From Candidatus Sulfotelmatobacter sp. (lineage in GTDB: Bacteria > Acidobacteriota > Terriglobia > Terriglobales > Acidobacteriaceae): a stretch of DNA of 43,911 bases. A model generated the notes under the pieces. The model saw nothing but the letters and a program-made list of their open reading frames with translations. It made no database searches and had not been told where the DNA came from. The stretch covers positions 1-43,911 of the forward strand of contig JAICJP010000002.1 of assembly GCA_025928375.1 (NCBI GenBank), read 5' to 3'. Shown one piece after another: positions 9,650 through 19,323 of the stretch. The number at the start of each line of letters is the position of its first letter. The first letter of the stretch is position 1. Position numbers and translations under genes: made by a program.

Positions 9650-9883
9650 TCAGGTGAAAAGAATAAAGGGCCCACCGGCGGTAACCTTCTGCTATACAAC
9701 CTTCATTCAACATCTGAACACCAGCGGCGGTGCTGCAAAACTGTGCATTGTGAGGCGGACGCCTTTAAGGCCGTAGCGCGAGGATTCTGAGCGCTGGAGT
9801 GGCAGTTGCGTTGGACTTGCAAAGCCGGCCGACGGGTGTAATTATCGGCCGTGTTGGGAACGTGGCCGAACCGCAATGCACAT

Positions 9884-10339
9884 ATGAGAAGCAAGATCAT
9901 CATTCGCGCCGCTGTGATGGCCGAGCAACAGGCCCTTGAAGCAGTGCAACTGCGTGCATCTCTTACGAATGATGGCGATCGCGAGGCCGTGCTTGCCAAT
10001 CCGGATGCGATCAGAATCCCCTTGGAACAACTTGCAGCAGGGCGGGTATTCGTCGCGGAATTGAACGGCGAAACACTAGGATTTTCTGCAATAGAGCCTC
10101 GAGTGGATGGACAAATCGAACTGGATGCTCTTTTTGTCGAGCCGAAGATCCGCCGGCAGGGCGTTGGACGGTTGATGGTCGAATATTGCGCAGAGGTCGC
10201 GCGCAAGCAGGGGTCCACCGCGCTGCATGTGATCGGTAACCCGCATGCAGAAAATTTTTATCTCTCTTGTGGGTTCGAGCAGACCGGAACCATTCAGACT
10301 CGTTTCGGCGTCGGACTGCAGATGCGAAAAGCGCTGTGA
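9884..10339 (+). CDS. GNAT family N-acetyltransferase
   Basis: 'LDALFVEPKIRRQGVGRLMVEYCAEVARKQGSTALHVIGNPHAENFYLSCGFEQTG' acetyl-CoA binding motif and C-terminal GNAT pattern. ATG 9884 preferred over GTG 9851. Confidence 0.85.
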   Translation: MRSKIIIRAAVMAEQQALEAVQLRASLTNDGDREAVLANPDAIRIPLEQLAAGRVFVAELNGETLGFSAIEPRVDGQIELDALFVEPKIRRQGVGRLMVEYCAEVARKQGSTALHVIGNPHAENFYLSCGFEQTGTIQTRFGVGLQMRKAL

Positions 10340-10565
10340 GTGCTCTGGCCGACAGTCGCTGTCGTGCTTCAGCGCCTATCTCTGCCCCACTTGTATTCGG
10401 CGAAATCTCGATTTCCACTGCAATGCATGGTCCCCGTGACCTGCGTACATGGGCATTTTTGTCGGCCGAAATAGGCGAGCGGTGACGAGTGATTACGAAC
10501 CCGACTGCCCATCAACGCCGCTGGGCATAGTGCCTCGCAGCTGATGTGCTTGCACTTGTTTAGCT

Positions 10566-10904
10566 CTATAGCGCTGCCACACCGCGCTCCTGATTGCGAA
10601 TGCGAATGGCTTCTTCCACTTTGGTCAGAAATATCTTGCCGTCTCCGATCTTTCCTGTGGCCGCCGACTGCAGAATGGCGGCGACCGCCGCGTCAACCAG
10701 GTTATCGTTCATCACAGATTCTATTTTGATTTTCGGCAGCAAATCCACGGAGTATTCGTGGCCGCGGTACATCTCGGTGTGCCCCTTCTGGCGGCCGTGC
10801 CCCCGCACTTCGGAGATGGTGAGACCGTCGATGCCCAGCTCAGAAAGAACTTCTTTCACCGCCTCCAGTTTCGTAGGCTGAATAATCGCTTCGACCTTCG
10901 TCAT
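10566..10904 (-). CDS. glnK: P-II family nitrogen regulatory protein
   Basis: 'KVEAIIQPTKLEAVKEVLSELGIDGLTISEVRGHGRQKGHTEMYRGHEYSVDLLPKIKIE...GKIGDGKIFL': P-II fold with T-loop Tyr conserved. Confidence 0.95.
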   Translation of the reverse strand: MTKVEAIIQPTKLEAVKEVLSELGIDGLTISEVRGHGRQKGHTEMYRGHEYSVDLLPKIKIESVMNDNLVDAAVAAILQSAATGKIGDGKIFLTKVEEAIRIRNQERGVAAL

Positions 10905-11036
10905 TGAGTGTCCCTCCCTGTACAGGTTTGTGTGACGCGGAATCTGGCTTGCAACAAACTCAGACAGCTTTGCCGCATTTTGAGGGAAAGGAGGCAGATA
11001 GTCTCTCTGCCTCCCGAGTTGCAGCGTGGCAGTTCG

Positions 11037-12665
11037 TCAGCTTATTGCTCGCGACAACGGATTGAGCGCCGTGACACTGGATGCGGCGGGTTGAGGTTCA
11101 GGCAATTCCTGCGTCATCCCGCTGGGAGCGCCCAAGGCTGAAATGACATATTCCGGATAAGCCGAGATGCCATGCTCGTGCAGATCCATGCCGTAGAGCT
11201 CTGCTTCGCGGGGCAAGCGCAGCGTGCCGGTTGCGTTGACCAGAAGCATGACGGCCATAGCAACGCCGAAGGTGGCCAGGGTTACGCACGCGCTTCCGAT
11301 TGCTTGTGCCCCAAGCAACTTAAATCCCCCACCATAGAGAAGTCCCTTCAGCGGTGCGGAATTGTCCGCCGCCAGAGGGCCTGTGGCTCCATATTGTCCG
11401 CAGGCGAACAAACCGAGTGACACCGTTCCCCAGATTCCACACATTCCGTGAACCGGTACCGCTCCAATGGGATCATCGATGCGCAGCCATTCCAGTAAGT
11501 CGACCCCTAGAATAACGATCACGCCGGCGATCCCACCCAGCAAAACTGAACCCGTAGGGCTGACCCAATAGCAGGGGCAAGTAATTGCGACAAGCCCGGC
11601 CAGGAACCCGTTGGTGGTGTAGCTTGCGTCCCATTTCTTGAATTTCAGATAGCCGTAAATAATGGAAGACAGGCCGGCAGCGCATGCAGCCAGAGTTGTG
11701 TTTGCAGCCACGCGCCCGATTCCAACGAAATCCATCGCCGAAAGCGTGCTGCCAGGATTGAAGCCGTACCAGCCGAACCAGAGAATCAGTCCTCCGGTGA
11801 CCGCGATTGTCAGATCGTGCGGCAACATGGGACCGCCGCCGTCCCTCTTGAACTTGCGGCCGAGGCGCGGGCCAAGGACAATCGCGCCAGCCAATGCGAT
11901 GAATCCACCGATAGTGTGCACCACCGTCGAACCCGCGAAGTCATGGAAGCTCGTTCCCAACCATGGGAAAACATAACCAGAACTGCCCATCGTGGCGAGC
12001 CAGCCATCCGGTCCCCAAGCCCAGTGTCCGATGATCGGATAGATGAAGCCAGTAACGCAGAAGCTATACAAGAGATCGCCGATGAAGCCTGTGCGGCCAA
12101 TCATTGCGCCCGACGTAATCGTGGAACAGGTATCGGCAAAGGCGAACTGGAAGATCCACACGGCCAGGAATGCAACCCCGGTGGTTTCGTAGGTCGCGGG
12201 TGCTCCCTGGAGGAAGAACCAGTGATATCCGATGAAACCATTGCCATGGCTAAACATGAATGCGAAGCCGACGGCGTAGAACAGAATGCCGCAAAGACAC
12301 GTGTCGACCACGCACTCTACGAGTACGTTGACCGTTTCACGGGAGCGGCAGAAACCAGCTTCGAGCATCGTGAAGCCGACCTGCATGCCGAACACGAGAA
12401 AAGCGGCAATCAGCGTCCACGCAGTGTTGAGCGGATTCACAACGTCGGCCGCTTTCAGTTCCGCTTCGGCCGCATAGACGTGCGCAAAGAATACTCCGGA
12501 GATCACGGTGATGAGCAACATCAACACTGCGATTCCAAGTGCCTTGCCGCCGAACAGCAGGCCGGCATAGCGGCGCCATTCGGGGTCTTTCAACCGCACA
12601 GCCAGACGGGAGAGCTTTTCCGAATACGAGAGATTCATTCCTCTGCCTCGAGTGCCAGACTTCAT
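11037..12665 (-). CDS. amtB: Ammonium transporter, Amt family
   Basis: 'FAFADTCSTITSGAMIGRTGFIGDLLYSFCVTGFIYPIIGHWAWGPDGWL', 'DFAGSTVVHTIGGFIALAGAIVLGPRLGR'. ATG 12665 has an upstream GGAG; alternative ATG at 12683. Confidence 0.95.
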   Translation of the reverse strand: MKSGTRGRGMNLSYSEKLSRLAVRLKDPEWRRYAGLLFGGKALGIAVLMLLITVISGVFFAHVYAAEAELKAADVVNPLNTAWTLIAAFLVFGMQVGFTMLEAGFCRSRETVNVLVECVVDTCLCGILFYAVGFAFMFSHGNGFIGYHWFFLQGAPATYETTGVAFLAVWIFQFAFADTCSTITSGAMIGRTGFIGDLLYSFCVTGFIYPIIGHWAWGPDGWLATMGSSGYVFPWLGTSFHDFAGSTVVHTIGGFIALAGAIVLGPRLGRKFKRDGGGPMLPHDLTIAVTGGLILWFGWYGFNPGSTLSAMDFVGIGRVAANTTLAACAAGLSSIIYGYLKFKKWDASYTTNGFLAGLVAITCPCYWVSPTGSVLLGGIAGVIVILGVDLLEWLRIDDPIGAVPVHGMCGIWGTVSLGLFACGQYGATGPLAADNSAPLKGLLYGGGFKLLGAQAIGSACVTLATFGVAMAVMLLVNATGTLRLPREAELYGMDLHEHGISAYPEYVISALGAPSGMTQELPEPQPAASSVTALNPLSRAIS

Positions 12666-13191
12666 GTTCCGCTCCTTTATCATTGGTTGTCGATTTCAGC
12701 CGCAAGCCGCAGCCGCCCTACGATCCATCTCTTCCCCTATTACCGATTTGCGTCCTGTTATCAGCTGACATCTAAGGTAGCCCGCAAATTCCGCTCGCCA
12801 GGCGCAGCGAAAGGCTCATCGCGGAAAGCAGAATCAGCACGGCCCCTATCGGATGAACCGATAACATCAGCAGCCCTCTGATCATTGCGGCAAGCACCAT
12901 CGGCAGCGCAGTCATGCAGCACACTCGATCTGAGATCACGAGCTTTCTTCTCCGTGGATTTCGTGACTCAACTCAAGACCGCAGACGAAACAGTGATGTA
13001 CCCGGTCAACCGCGGTGTTTTTCGTTGGGAGCTCCGCCTGCTCTGTTTTTTGGAGCGGGGGGCGGCCCGGGTGCTGACACCAGGGGTTAGTTGGGTTTGT
13101 GCCCAAGCCGCCGATCCCCACATAACGGGCAGCCCAGGTTTTAGCTGCTCGAAGTGAATCCAAAAAACGGGCTGTATCGATGCCCATTGCT

Positions 13192-14532
13192 TTATCTCGC
13201 CTCCCGGCTGTCGAAGGTGAATACCAGCCCCGCCGTCAATGTGTTCTGATCCAGCACCGGGTTGCTCCCTTTCAGGAACACGGGCTGATTCGACATGTCA
13301 CGGCGAAACTCGAAACGACTGATGATGTGATGTGCCATCATCCTCTCGAATGTCGTCGTAAATTCGTTGAAGTGGGTGGGAATTAGAGATCCCGTCGTGA
13401 ACCCGTCGTGGTCGTCGTAATATTCGTAGCGCGTGCTGAACGACGTGGTAGAGGTGAAGGCGTATTTGATATAGCCGCCCACGCCCGTCCAGAACACCGG
13501 ATGCGACAAAGTATTGAGGGTTGCGTCCGTAATGAACCGGTCGCCGCGTCCATAGTCGCCATTCACCATGAATGAAAGCTTGCTGGTGGGCGAATACGTG
13601 ATAACCGTGTCGCTCAATTGCCGGAGGTTGTGGTTAGTCGCGTTCTCCTCAGGCCCCGCCAGATACGTCTGGGCGATGCCGAGTTTCTTGTTGGGATTCC
13701 ATCCCAGGCTGAAGCCGTACGTCTTGCCACTGTTGTTATCAATGACGTTGTTCCAGCCGTTCACTAAGTATCCCGTCAGCGAGTATTTCTCGTTGAACGC
13801 ATACTTAGCGCGCATGCCGAAGTGATAGTAGGGAATGGCGTAGCTGAACAGAATGCTTCGCGAGTAGTTCCAGTTGTCCTTGGTCTCGATTACCTCCGCA
13901 CCCGCAGGTGTGACGAACTTTCCAACATCCACCTGCAAACCTTTTCCGACCGGCGCAAGGTAAGAAAAGTAAGCTTCCTTCAGGTACTGATCGAATCCCA
14001 GACCGCCCTTGGGTTCGGATCCATTCACGGCATTCATGGCTTGTCCAAATCCGAGTGCCACGTGATAGCCGGTGCGACTGTTGGAGGGATCCGGGGTCTT
14101 ATCTACCACCAGTTCCACCAAGTTGAGTCCGAACTGATTCGTGGCTCCGTCAAAGAAGCGCAGTCCATTCGCCTGCCCCGCGGGATTGTTGAAGTTCTGG
14201 CCGTAGTAGACGTCCACAAATCCGCTGAGCGAGGTCGGACCCAACAGTGAAGCTAGAGACGGGGGCGGCGGCACAGCGGTGGTGCCGCTGACCACCTTCT
14301 GTGCCGCATCCGGTATTGGCGCCGCGTTGCTCGCCGTTGTTTTGTCGCTTGCTTTCAATGTTGAAATCTCTATTTGCAATTCCTTGATCTGCTGTTCCAT
14401 TTCCTCAATGTGCTTCGTCATTGCATCATTTGCCGAGGGCGTACTGGCTGTGGCGTCCTGCCCCTGGCTTGGCAATGTCAACAACACACATGCAATGAAC
14501 ATCATGGCCCCTGCCTTGGAGCGACTACTCAT
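13192..14532 (-). CDS. Outer-membrane beta-barrel porin, BBP2/OmpL-like family, with N-terminal coiled coil
   Basis: Signal peptide, coiled coil 'MTKHIEEMEQQIKELQIEISTLKASDK', then 'LSGFVDVYYGQNFNNPAGQANGLRFFDGATNQFGLNLVELVVDK' and aromatic-rich alternating strands to the C-terminus. Confidence 0.82.
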   Translation of the reverse strand: MSSRSKAGAMMFIACVLLTLPSQGQDATASTPSANDAMTKHIEEMEQQIKELQIEISTLKASDKTTASNAAPIPDAAQKVVSGTTAVPPPPSLASLLGPTSLSGFVDVYYGQNFNNPAGQANGLRFFDGATNQFGLNLVELVVDKTPDPSNSRTGYHVALGFGQAMNAVNGSEPKGGLGFDQYLKEAYFSYLAPVGKGLQVDVGKFVTPAGAEVIETKDNWNYSRSILFSYAIPYYHFGMRAKYAFNEKYSLTGYLVNGWNNVIDNNSGKTYGFSLGWNPNKKLGIAQTYLAGPEENATNHNLRQLSDTVITYSPTSKLSFMVNGDYGRGDRFITDATLNTLSHPVFWTGVGGYIKYAFTSTTSFSTRYEYYDDHDGFTTGSLIPTHFNEFTTTFERMMAHHIISRFEFRRDMSNQPVFLKGSNPVLDQNTLTAGLVFTFDSREAR

Positions 14533-15273
14533 TGTTGTCCTGCTTTCTCCCCCGGTGTACCCAACGGATGTCCGAGCGCATCCGCTGTCAGCACGCTGAA
14601 CTTAGCGATGTGCGCTGCCGCAGTCCAACGCATACTTCCGCTATTGCGAATCGAAATTTCTTTTGGAAAACAAAAACTTATAAGAGCGATAAAGGAACTT
14701 TCTGTCCACGGGATCGAGGACGACTCACTTGAAAAGCTCGAATCTTGCGCTGACCCCGCAAATGCCGCACCAGTTGCTTCATTTCGGCTCTACCTCAGCA
14801 GATACGAGAGACCAAATGCAGGCTCGGAACACTACAGTTTCCGGCGCTAGGTTTTCGTTCATCCAATGCGTTTAGTTCCCACCGTAATGGAGGTCATAGA
14901 TTTTTTTCATAGACTCGAACTATCGGCAGAGTCAGGGGGCAGGATATTTTCAGCCGCACTTGCGGGCACCGAAGCAAGCAGGTGAATGGCGGCCACAGAC
15001 AAGGGTTGATATCGACCGAATTGCGCGATTTTCGCACCGCATCGGACGACGAACTCGAGAAGTAGAACTTCAAGGGCAAAAACAACGTGATAATCAGGTT
15101 ACCGCCGGGAAATTCAGGAAGATCGTCTCAAGCGTCTTAACGACGAGAAAGCGAATTCGAGCCTCGGCGCGATGGGCATGCGGCAACGCCTTTTACGTCG
15201 TATGCTTGATGACGCGACAGGGTAATTAACTGGTTGGGGTTCTCCAAACTGGCTACTGGACACGGCAGAGGAC

Positions 15274-16767
15274 GTGCTTATTAAGCGAAAACATCAGCGC
15301 TCCCCTTATCTGGCATTTGATCTTGGAGCCGAGAGCGGGCGAGCGGTGTTGGCCGACTTGCACTCAGGGATTCTTACGACCAGAGAGGTCCACCGCTTCA
15401 GCAATCAGCCGATGGAAACAGGGGGCGCGCTACGTTGGGACGTCGCGCATTTGTGGTTTGAAATTCGCAAAGCGCTGAATTCTGTGGAAGGGGTGAAACT
15501 CGCAGCTATTGGGGTGGATGCGTGGGGCGTGGACTATGCGCTCCTCGATGAGCACGGGCGGCTTTTGGAGAACCCTTACCACTACCGTGATCGCCGCACC
15601 GAGGGCATAATGCAGGAAGTTTTCCGAAAAGTGTCCAGGGAGGAGATCTATCGCGCTACTGGCATTCAGTTTATGCCGATCAATACCTTGTACCAGCTTT
15701 ATGTAGCACATCGAGATACGCCGGCGACCGTAGCAGCGGCAAGACAGTTGGTTACTATCCCTGATCTGTTCAACTATTGGCTTACCGGAAGAGCTGTATG
15801 CGAGTTCACCAACGCAACCACCACTCAGATGGTCGATCCGGTTCGTCGAGTCTGGGCGAAAGATCTCCTGCAGCGTGTCGGCTTGCGGACAGACCTTCCA
15901 TGTCCTATCGTCGAGCCTGGAACTGTCATCGGACCTTTGCTGAAGGGCATTGTTTCCAATTCCCTATTGTCGGGAACTCCCATCATCGCCCCGGCCTGTC
16001 ATGATACAGGGTCTGCCGTAGCCGCCATTGCCGCGCGAGATGGTACCGCCTTCTTGAGTTCGGGAACATGGTCGTTAATCGGAACCGAACTCGATGCGCC
16101 GGTGCTCACTCCCGAAGCGCTAAAGCTTAATTTCACCAATGAAGGCGGTGTGAATGGGACAACCCGCTTGCTCAAAAATGTCATGGGACTCTGGATGCTG
16201 CAAGCTTGCAAAAACTGCTGGACCGATCGAGGCCAGACTGGGAGCTATGCTGAGCTAGTGGAGCTAGCCGATCGGGAACCGGCATTTGTACATGTTGTTG
16301 ATCCTGACCACGAACTCTTCTTGCATCCTGCGGACATGTGCGCCGCTATCGACCGGTTCTGCTCGAAAACCCAGCAGCCAACGCCGTCCAACCCCGGAGC
16401 TTATGTGCGATGTATTCTCGAGAGTCTCGCGATGAAGTACCGGCTAACCCTGCGCAATCTCGAGGAAATCTGCGGGCTGCGCATGGAACAGATCAGGGTG
16501 GTGGGCGGCGGTTCAAAAAATCGACTTCTGAACCAATTCACTGCGAATGCCACGGGGAAGAGGGTACTTGCGGGTCCAGCTGAAGCTACAGCACTGGGCA
16601 ATATCGCGATCCAAATCGTGGCGACTGGCGAGGCATCGTCACTGGGGGAGATGCGTGCCATGGTTGAGCGTTCTTTCCCAACCGAGGCTTTTGAACCTAT
16701 GGACACCGACAAATGGGACCAGCACTTTCAACGGTTCGAACAATACTGTGAGATGACGCATGCATGA
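15274..16767 (+). CDS. rhaB: Rhamnulokinase
   Basis: FGGY kinase: 'YLAFDLGAESGRAVLADL', 'IGVDAWGVDYALLDEHGRLLENPYHYRDRRTEGIMQEVF', 'PACHDTGSAVAAIAARDGTAFLSSGTWSLIGTEL'. GTG start. Confidence 0.92.
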   Translation: MLIKRKHQRSPYLAFDLGAESGRAVLADLHSGILTTREVHRFSNQPMETGGALRWDVAHLWFEIRKALNSVEGVKLAAIGVDAWGVDYALLDEHGRLLENPYHYRDRRTEGIMQEVFRKVSREEIYRATGIQFMPINTLYQLYVAHRDTPATVAAARQLVTIPDLFNYWLTGRAVCEFTNATTTQMVDPVRRVWAKDLLQRVGLRTDLPCPIVEPGTVIGPLLKGIVSNSLLSGTPIIAPACHDTGSAVAAIAARDGTAFLSSGTWSLIGTELDAPVLTPEALKLNFTNEGGVNGTTRLLKNVMGLWMLQACKNCWTDRGQTGSYAELVELADREPAFVHVVDPDHELFLHPADMCAAIDRFCSKTQQPTPSNPGAYVRCILESLAMKYRLTLRNLEEICGLRMEQIRVVGGGSKNRLLNQFTANATGKRVLAGPAEATALGNIAIQIVATGEASSLGEMRAMVERSFPTEAFEPMDTDKWDQHFQRFEQYCEMTHA

Positions 16768-18976
16768 AATCAAGGAAACCGCGTACTTGAAAGACCTGTG
16801 GAATGAAGACCGAGCTCACGAATTGGGGGACAATCAATTGGCCCTCTTGCGCTACCGATCCAATCTGCTCGGAGCAGATCTCCGCATCACGAACTTCGGC
16901 GGAGGCAACACAAGTTCGAAGATCGAACTGCCGGACCCTTTCACCGGACAGCCGACCCGCGTTCTAGCGGTAAAAGGAAGCGGCGGGGATATCGGCTCGA
17001 TTACCGAGTCCGGCTTCGCACTGCTCTACCTCGCTCGTCTGGAACATTTGAAAACGCTATATCGCGGAGAGAAGTACGAGGATGAGATGGTTGGCTACTA
17101 TCCCCTCTCTGCGTTCGGACAGAATCGTGTCGCCGCGTCGATCGACACGCCGTTGCACGCATTCTTGCCATTTTTACACGTGGATCACTTGCATCCGGAC
17201 TGGGCCATCGCCCTTGCCGCGAGTGCAAACGGTAAGCGCAAACTCGGCGAGTTCAACAGAGAATTCGAGCGGAGAATCGTCTGGATTCCCTGGCAGCGCC
17301 CCGGGTTCGAATTGGCGCTGCAGATCGAAAAGGCGGTGAAGGATAACCCGGAGGCGGAGGGGTTGATTCTTGGCGGCCATGGCCTGTTCACCTGGGGGAT
17401 GACGCAGCGCGAGTGTTACCTCAATAGCGTGCGGACGATCGATCAGATGGGTGAATTCGTTCAGACCCATCAGGCAAAGAAAGGAACTTTGTTTGGCGGG
17501 CTTGAGACTGCGCCAGTGGACGATCGCAAAAGAATCGCTGCTGAAATACTTCCCACGCTGAGAGGCGTAGTTTCATCGAATCGGCGCGTCATTGCCCACT
17601 ATACAGATCACGAAGATGCGCTGAGTTTTGCCGGTTCGAAATGGGCGAAGGAGCTGAGCGCACTCGGCACTAGCTGTCCGGACCACTTCCTGCGAACTCG
17701 CGTGTGTCCTTGGTTTGTCCACTGGGACACCGCCAAAGAGGACGTTAACGCGCTCAAAGCGCGAATTTCGAAGGATGTTGCAGGTTACCGCGCGACATAT
17801 AAGAAGTATTACGAAGAATGGGCGACCCCGAATTCACCCAGGCTTCGCGATTCCAATCCGTCTGTTGTAGTTATTCCTGGTCTCGGACTTTTCGGCTTTG
17901 GCAAAAACAAAAAGGAAGCTCGCATCACCACGGAGTTTTTTATCAACGCAATCCATGTCATGGCGGGAGCAAACGCTCTGGAAGATGGTGAGATTGGTCA
18001 TCCCTTGCCCCAGGCGCGTACTGAAGAGCAGTCGAGAGAGTTCACGCAGTTTCACAACTACGTCGCCCTTCCCAGATCCGAAGCATTCCGAATCGAGTAC
18101 TGGGCCTTGGAGGAAGCCAAGCTTCAGCGCATGCTCTCCGAAGCTGAGTTCAGCCGGAAGATTGCCTTGGTTATTGGTGGCGCAAGCGGCATTGGCCGCG
18201 AAGTGGCACTGCTGCTGGGTCGCAGAGGAGCACATGTCGTAGTTGCGGATTTCGATTTGGAGGGGGCGACCAAGGTGTCAGCAGAGGTTGGGACGTTGTC
18301 CTCCGAGGAGTTTGCGGCCGCTACGGCCGTCGATCTCGGTTCGTCGGGATCTCTAGCGGAGGCAGTTCGATTTACTGTTTCTAGATTCGGCGGCGTCGAT
18401 ATTGTTATCAATACGGCCGCCGTCTATCCCGTCGCGGGCGCCGATGGGGAACTTTCAGACGCGCAGTGGTCCAAAGCATTCCTGGTCAATGTGACCGGAA
18501 ACTATCTTTTGGCTCGCCAAACTGACTGGGTTTTCCGAGAACAGACACTGCCGGCGACAATGGTTCTCACTGGTTCCGCCAACGCGATCGTGCCAAAGGT
18601 AGGCAGTGAAGCGTACGACACGAGCAAGGCGGCACTGAACCACCTGATTCGCGAACTTGCCGTGAGGCTGAGCCCAGAGGTGCGTGTAAATGGAATCGCG
18701 CCCGCAACCGTCGTGGCGGGTTCGACAATGTTTCCTCGTGAACGCGTAATTCAGTCCCTGCAGAAATACAAAATTGCCTTTTCTGAATCCGAGTCGGCGG
18801 AAGTCCTCCGAGACAAACTGGCCGATTTTTATGCTCAGCGCACATTAACGAAGCGGCCAATTCTCCCTCAGGACTGTGCTGCAGCAATCGTGTGGCTTGC
18901 GGGAGATCAGAGCGCCAAGACTACAGGGCACGTGATTCCCGTGGACGGGGGCTTGTCTGAGGCCTTCCTGCGGTAA
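16760..18976 (+). CDS. Bifunctional L-rhamnulose-1-phosphate aldolase / short-chain dehydrogenase fusion
   Basis: N-terminal class II aldolase region ('LGADLRITNFGGGNTSSKIELPDPFTGQPTRVLAVKGSGGDIG') fused to an SDR domain ('IALVIGGASGIGREVALLLGRRGAHVVVADFD...YDTSKAALNHLIRELAVRL'). Overlaps rhaB by 8 bp. Confidence 0.92.
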   Translation: MHEIKETAYLKDLWNEDRAHELGDNQLALLRYRSNLLGADLRITNFGGGNTSSKIELPDPFTGQPTRVLAVKGSGGDIGSITESGFALLYLARLEHLKTLYRGEKYEDEMVGYYPLSAFGQNRVAASIDTPLHAFLPFLHVDHLHPDWAIALAASANGKRKLGEFNREFERRIVWIPWQRPGFELALQIEKAVKDNPEAEGLILGGHGLFTWGMTQRECYLNSVRTIDQMGEFVQTHQAKKGTLFGGLETAPVDDRKRIAAEILPTLRGVVSSNRRVIAHYTDHEDALSFAGSKWAKELSALGTSCPDHFLRTRVCPWFVHWDTAKEDVNALKARISKDVAGYRATYKKYYEEWATPNSPRLRDSNPSVVVIPGLGLFGFGKNKKEARITTEFFINAIHVMAGANALEDGEIGHPLPQARTEEQSREFTQFHNYVALPRSEAFRIEYWALEEAKLQRMLSEAEFSRKIALVIGGASGIGREVALLLGRRGAHVVVADFDLEGATKVSAEVGTLSSEEFAAATAVDLGSSGSLAEAVRFTVSRFGGVDIVINTAAVYPVAGADGELSDAQWSKAFLVNVTGNYLLARQTDWVFREQTLPATMVLTGSANAIVPKVGSEAYDTSKAALNHLIRELAVRLSPEVRVNGIAPATVVAGSTMFPRERVIQSLQKYKIAFSESESAEVLRDKLADFYAQRTLTKRPILPQDCAAAIVWLAGDQSAKTTGHVIPVDGGLSEAFLR

Positions 18977-18987
18977 GGAGAAAATCA

Positions 18988-19305
18988 ATGCAGCGCATCT
19001 GCTTTGTCTTGCAGGTTAAGCCGGAGCGACTGGAAGAATACAAGGCACGCCACCGCAGCGTATGGCCGGAGATGCTGGCGGCGTTGGGTGAGACCGGGTG
19101 GAACAACTATTCGCTGTTTTTACGCGAGGACGGTCTCCTGGTCGGATATCTGGAAACCGAAGATTTCGCACGAGCGCGCTCGGCCATGGCACAACGTCAG
19201 GTCAATGAGCGATGGCAACGAGAGATGGGCGACTTCTTTGTTCAGCCAGACGGAGTATTGCCGGATCGGGCGATGCAACCGCTGCAAGAAGTTTTCCACT
19301 TATAG
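18988..19305 (+). CDS. rhaM: L-rhamnose mutarotase
   Basis: 'RICFVLQVKPERLEEYKARHRSVWPEMLAALGETGWNNYSLFLREDGLLVGYLETEDF', characteristic RhaM sequence. Confidence 0.95.
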   Translation: MQRICFVLQVKPERLEEYKARHRSVWPEMLAALGETGWNNYSLFLREDGLLVGYLETEDFARARSAMAQRQVNERWQREMGDFFVQPDGVLPDRAMQPLQEVFHL

Positions 19306-19323
19306 CTGACACTCGGGGGACGA

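Noticed and set aside
11817-12881. 354-aa + strand ORF
   Set aside because: Antisense to amtB with low-complexity charged composition; no family resemblance.
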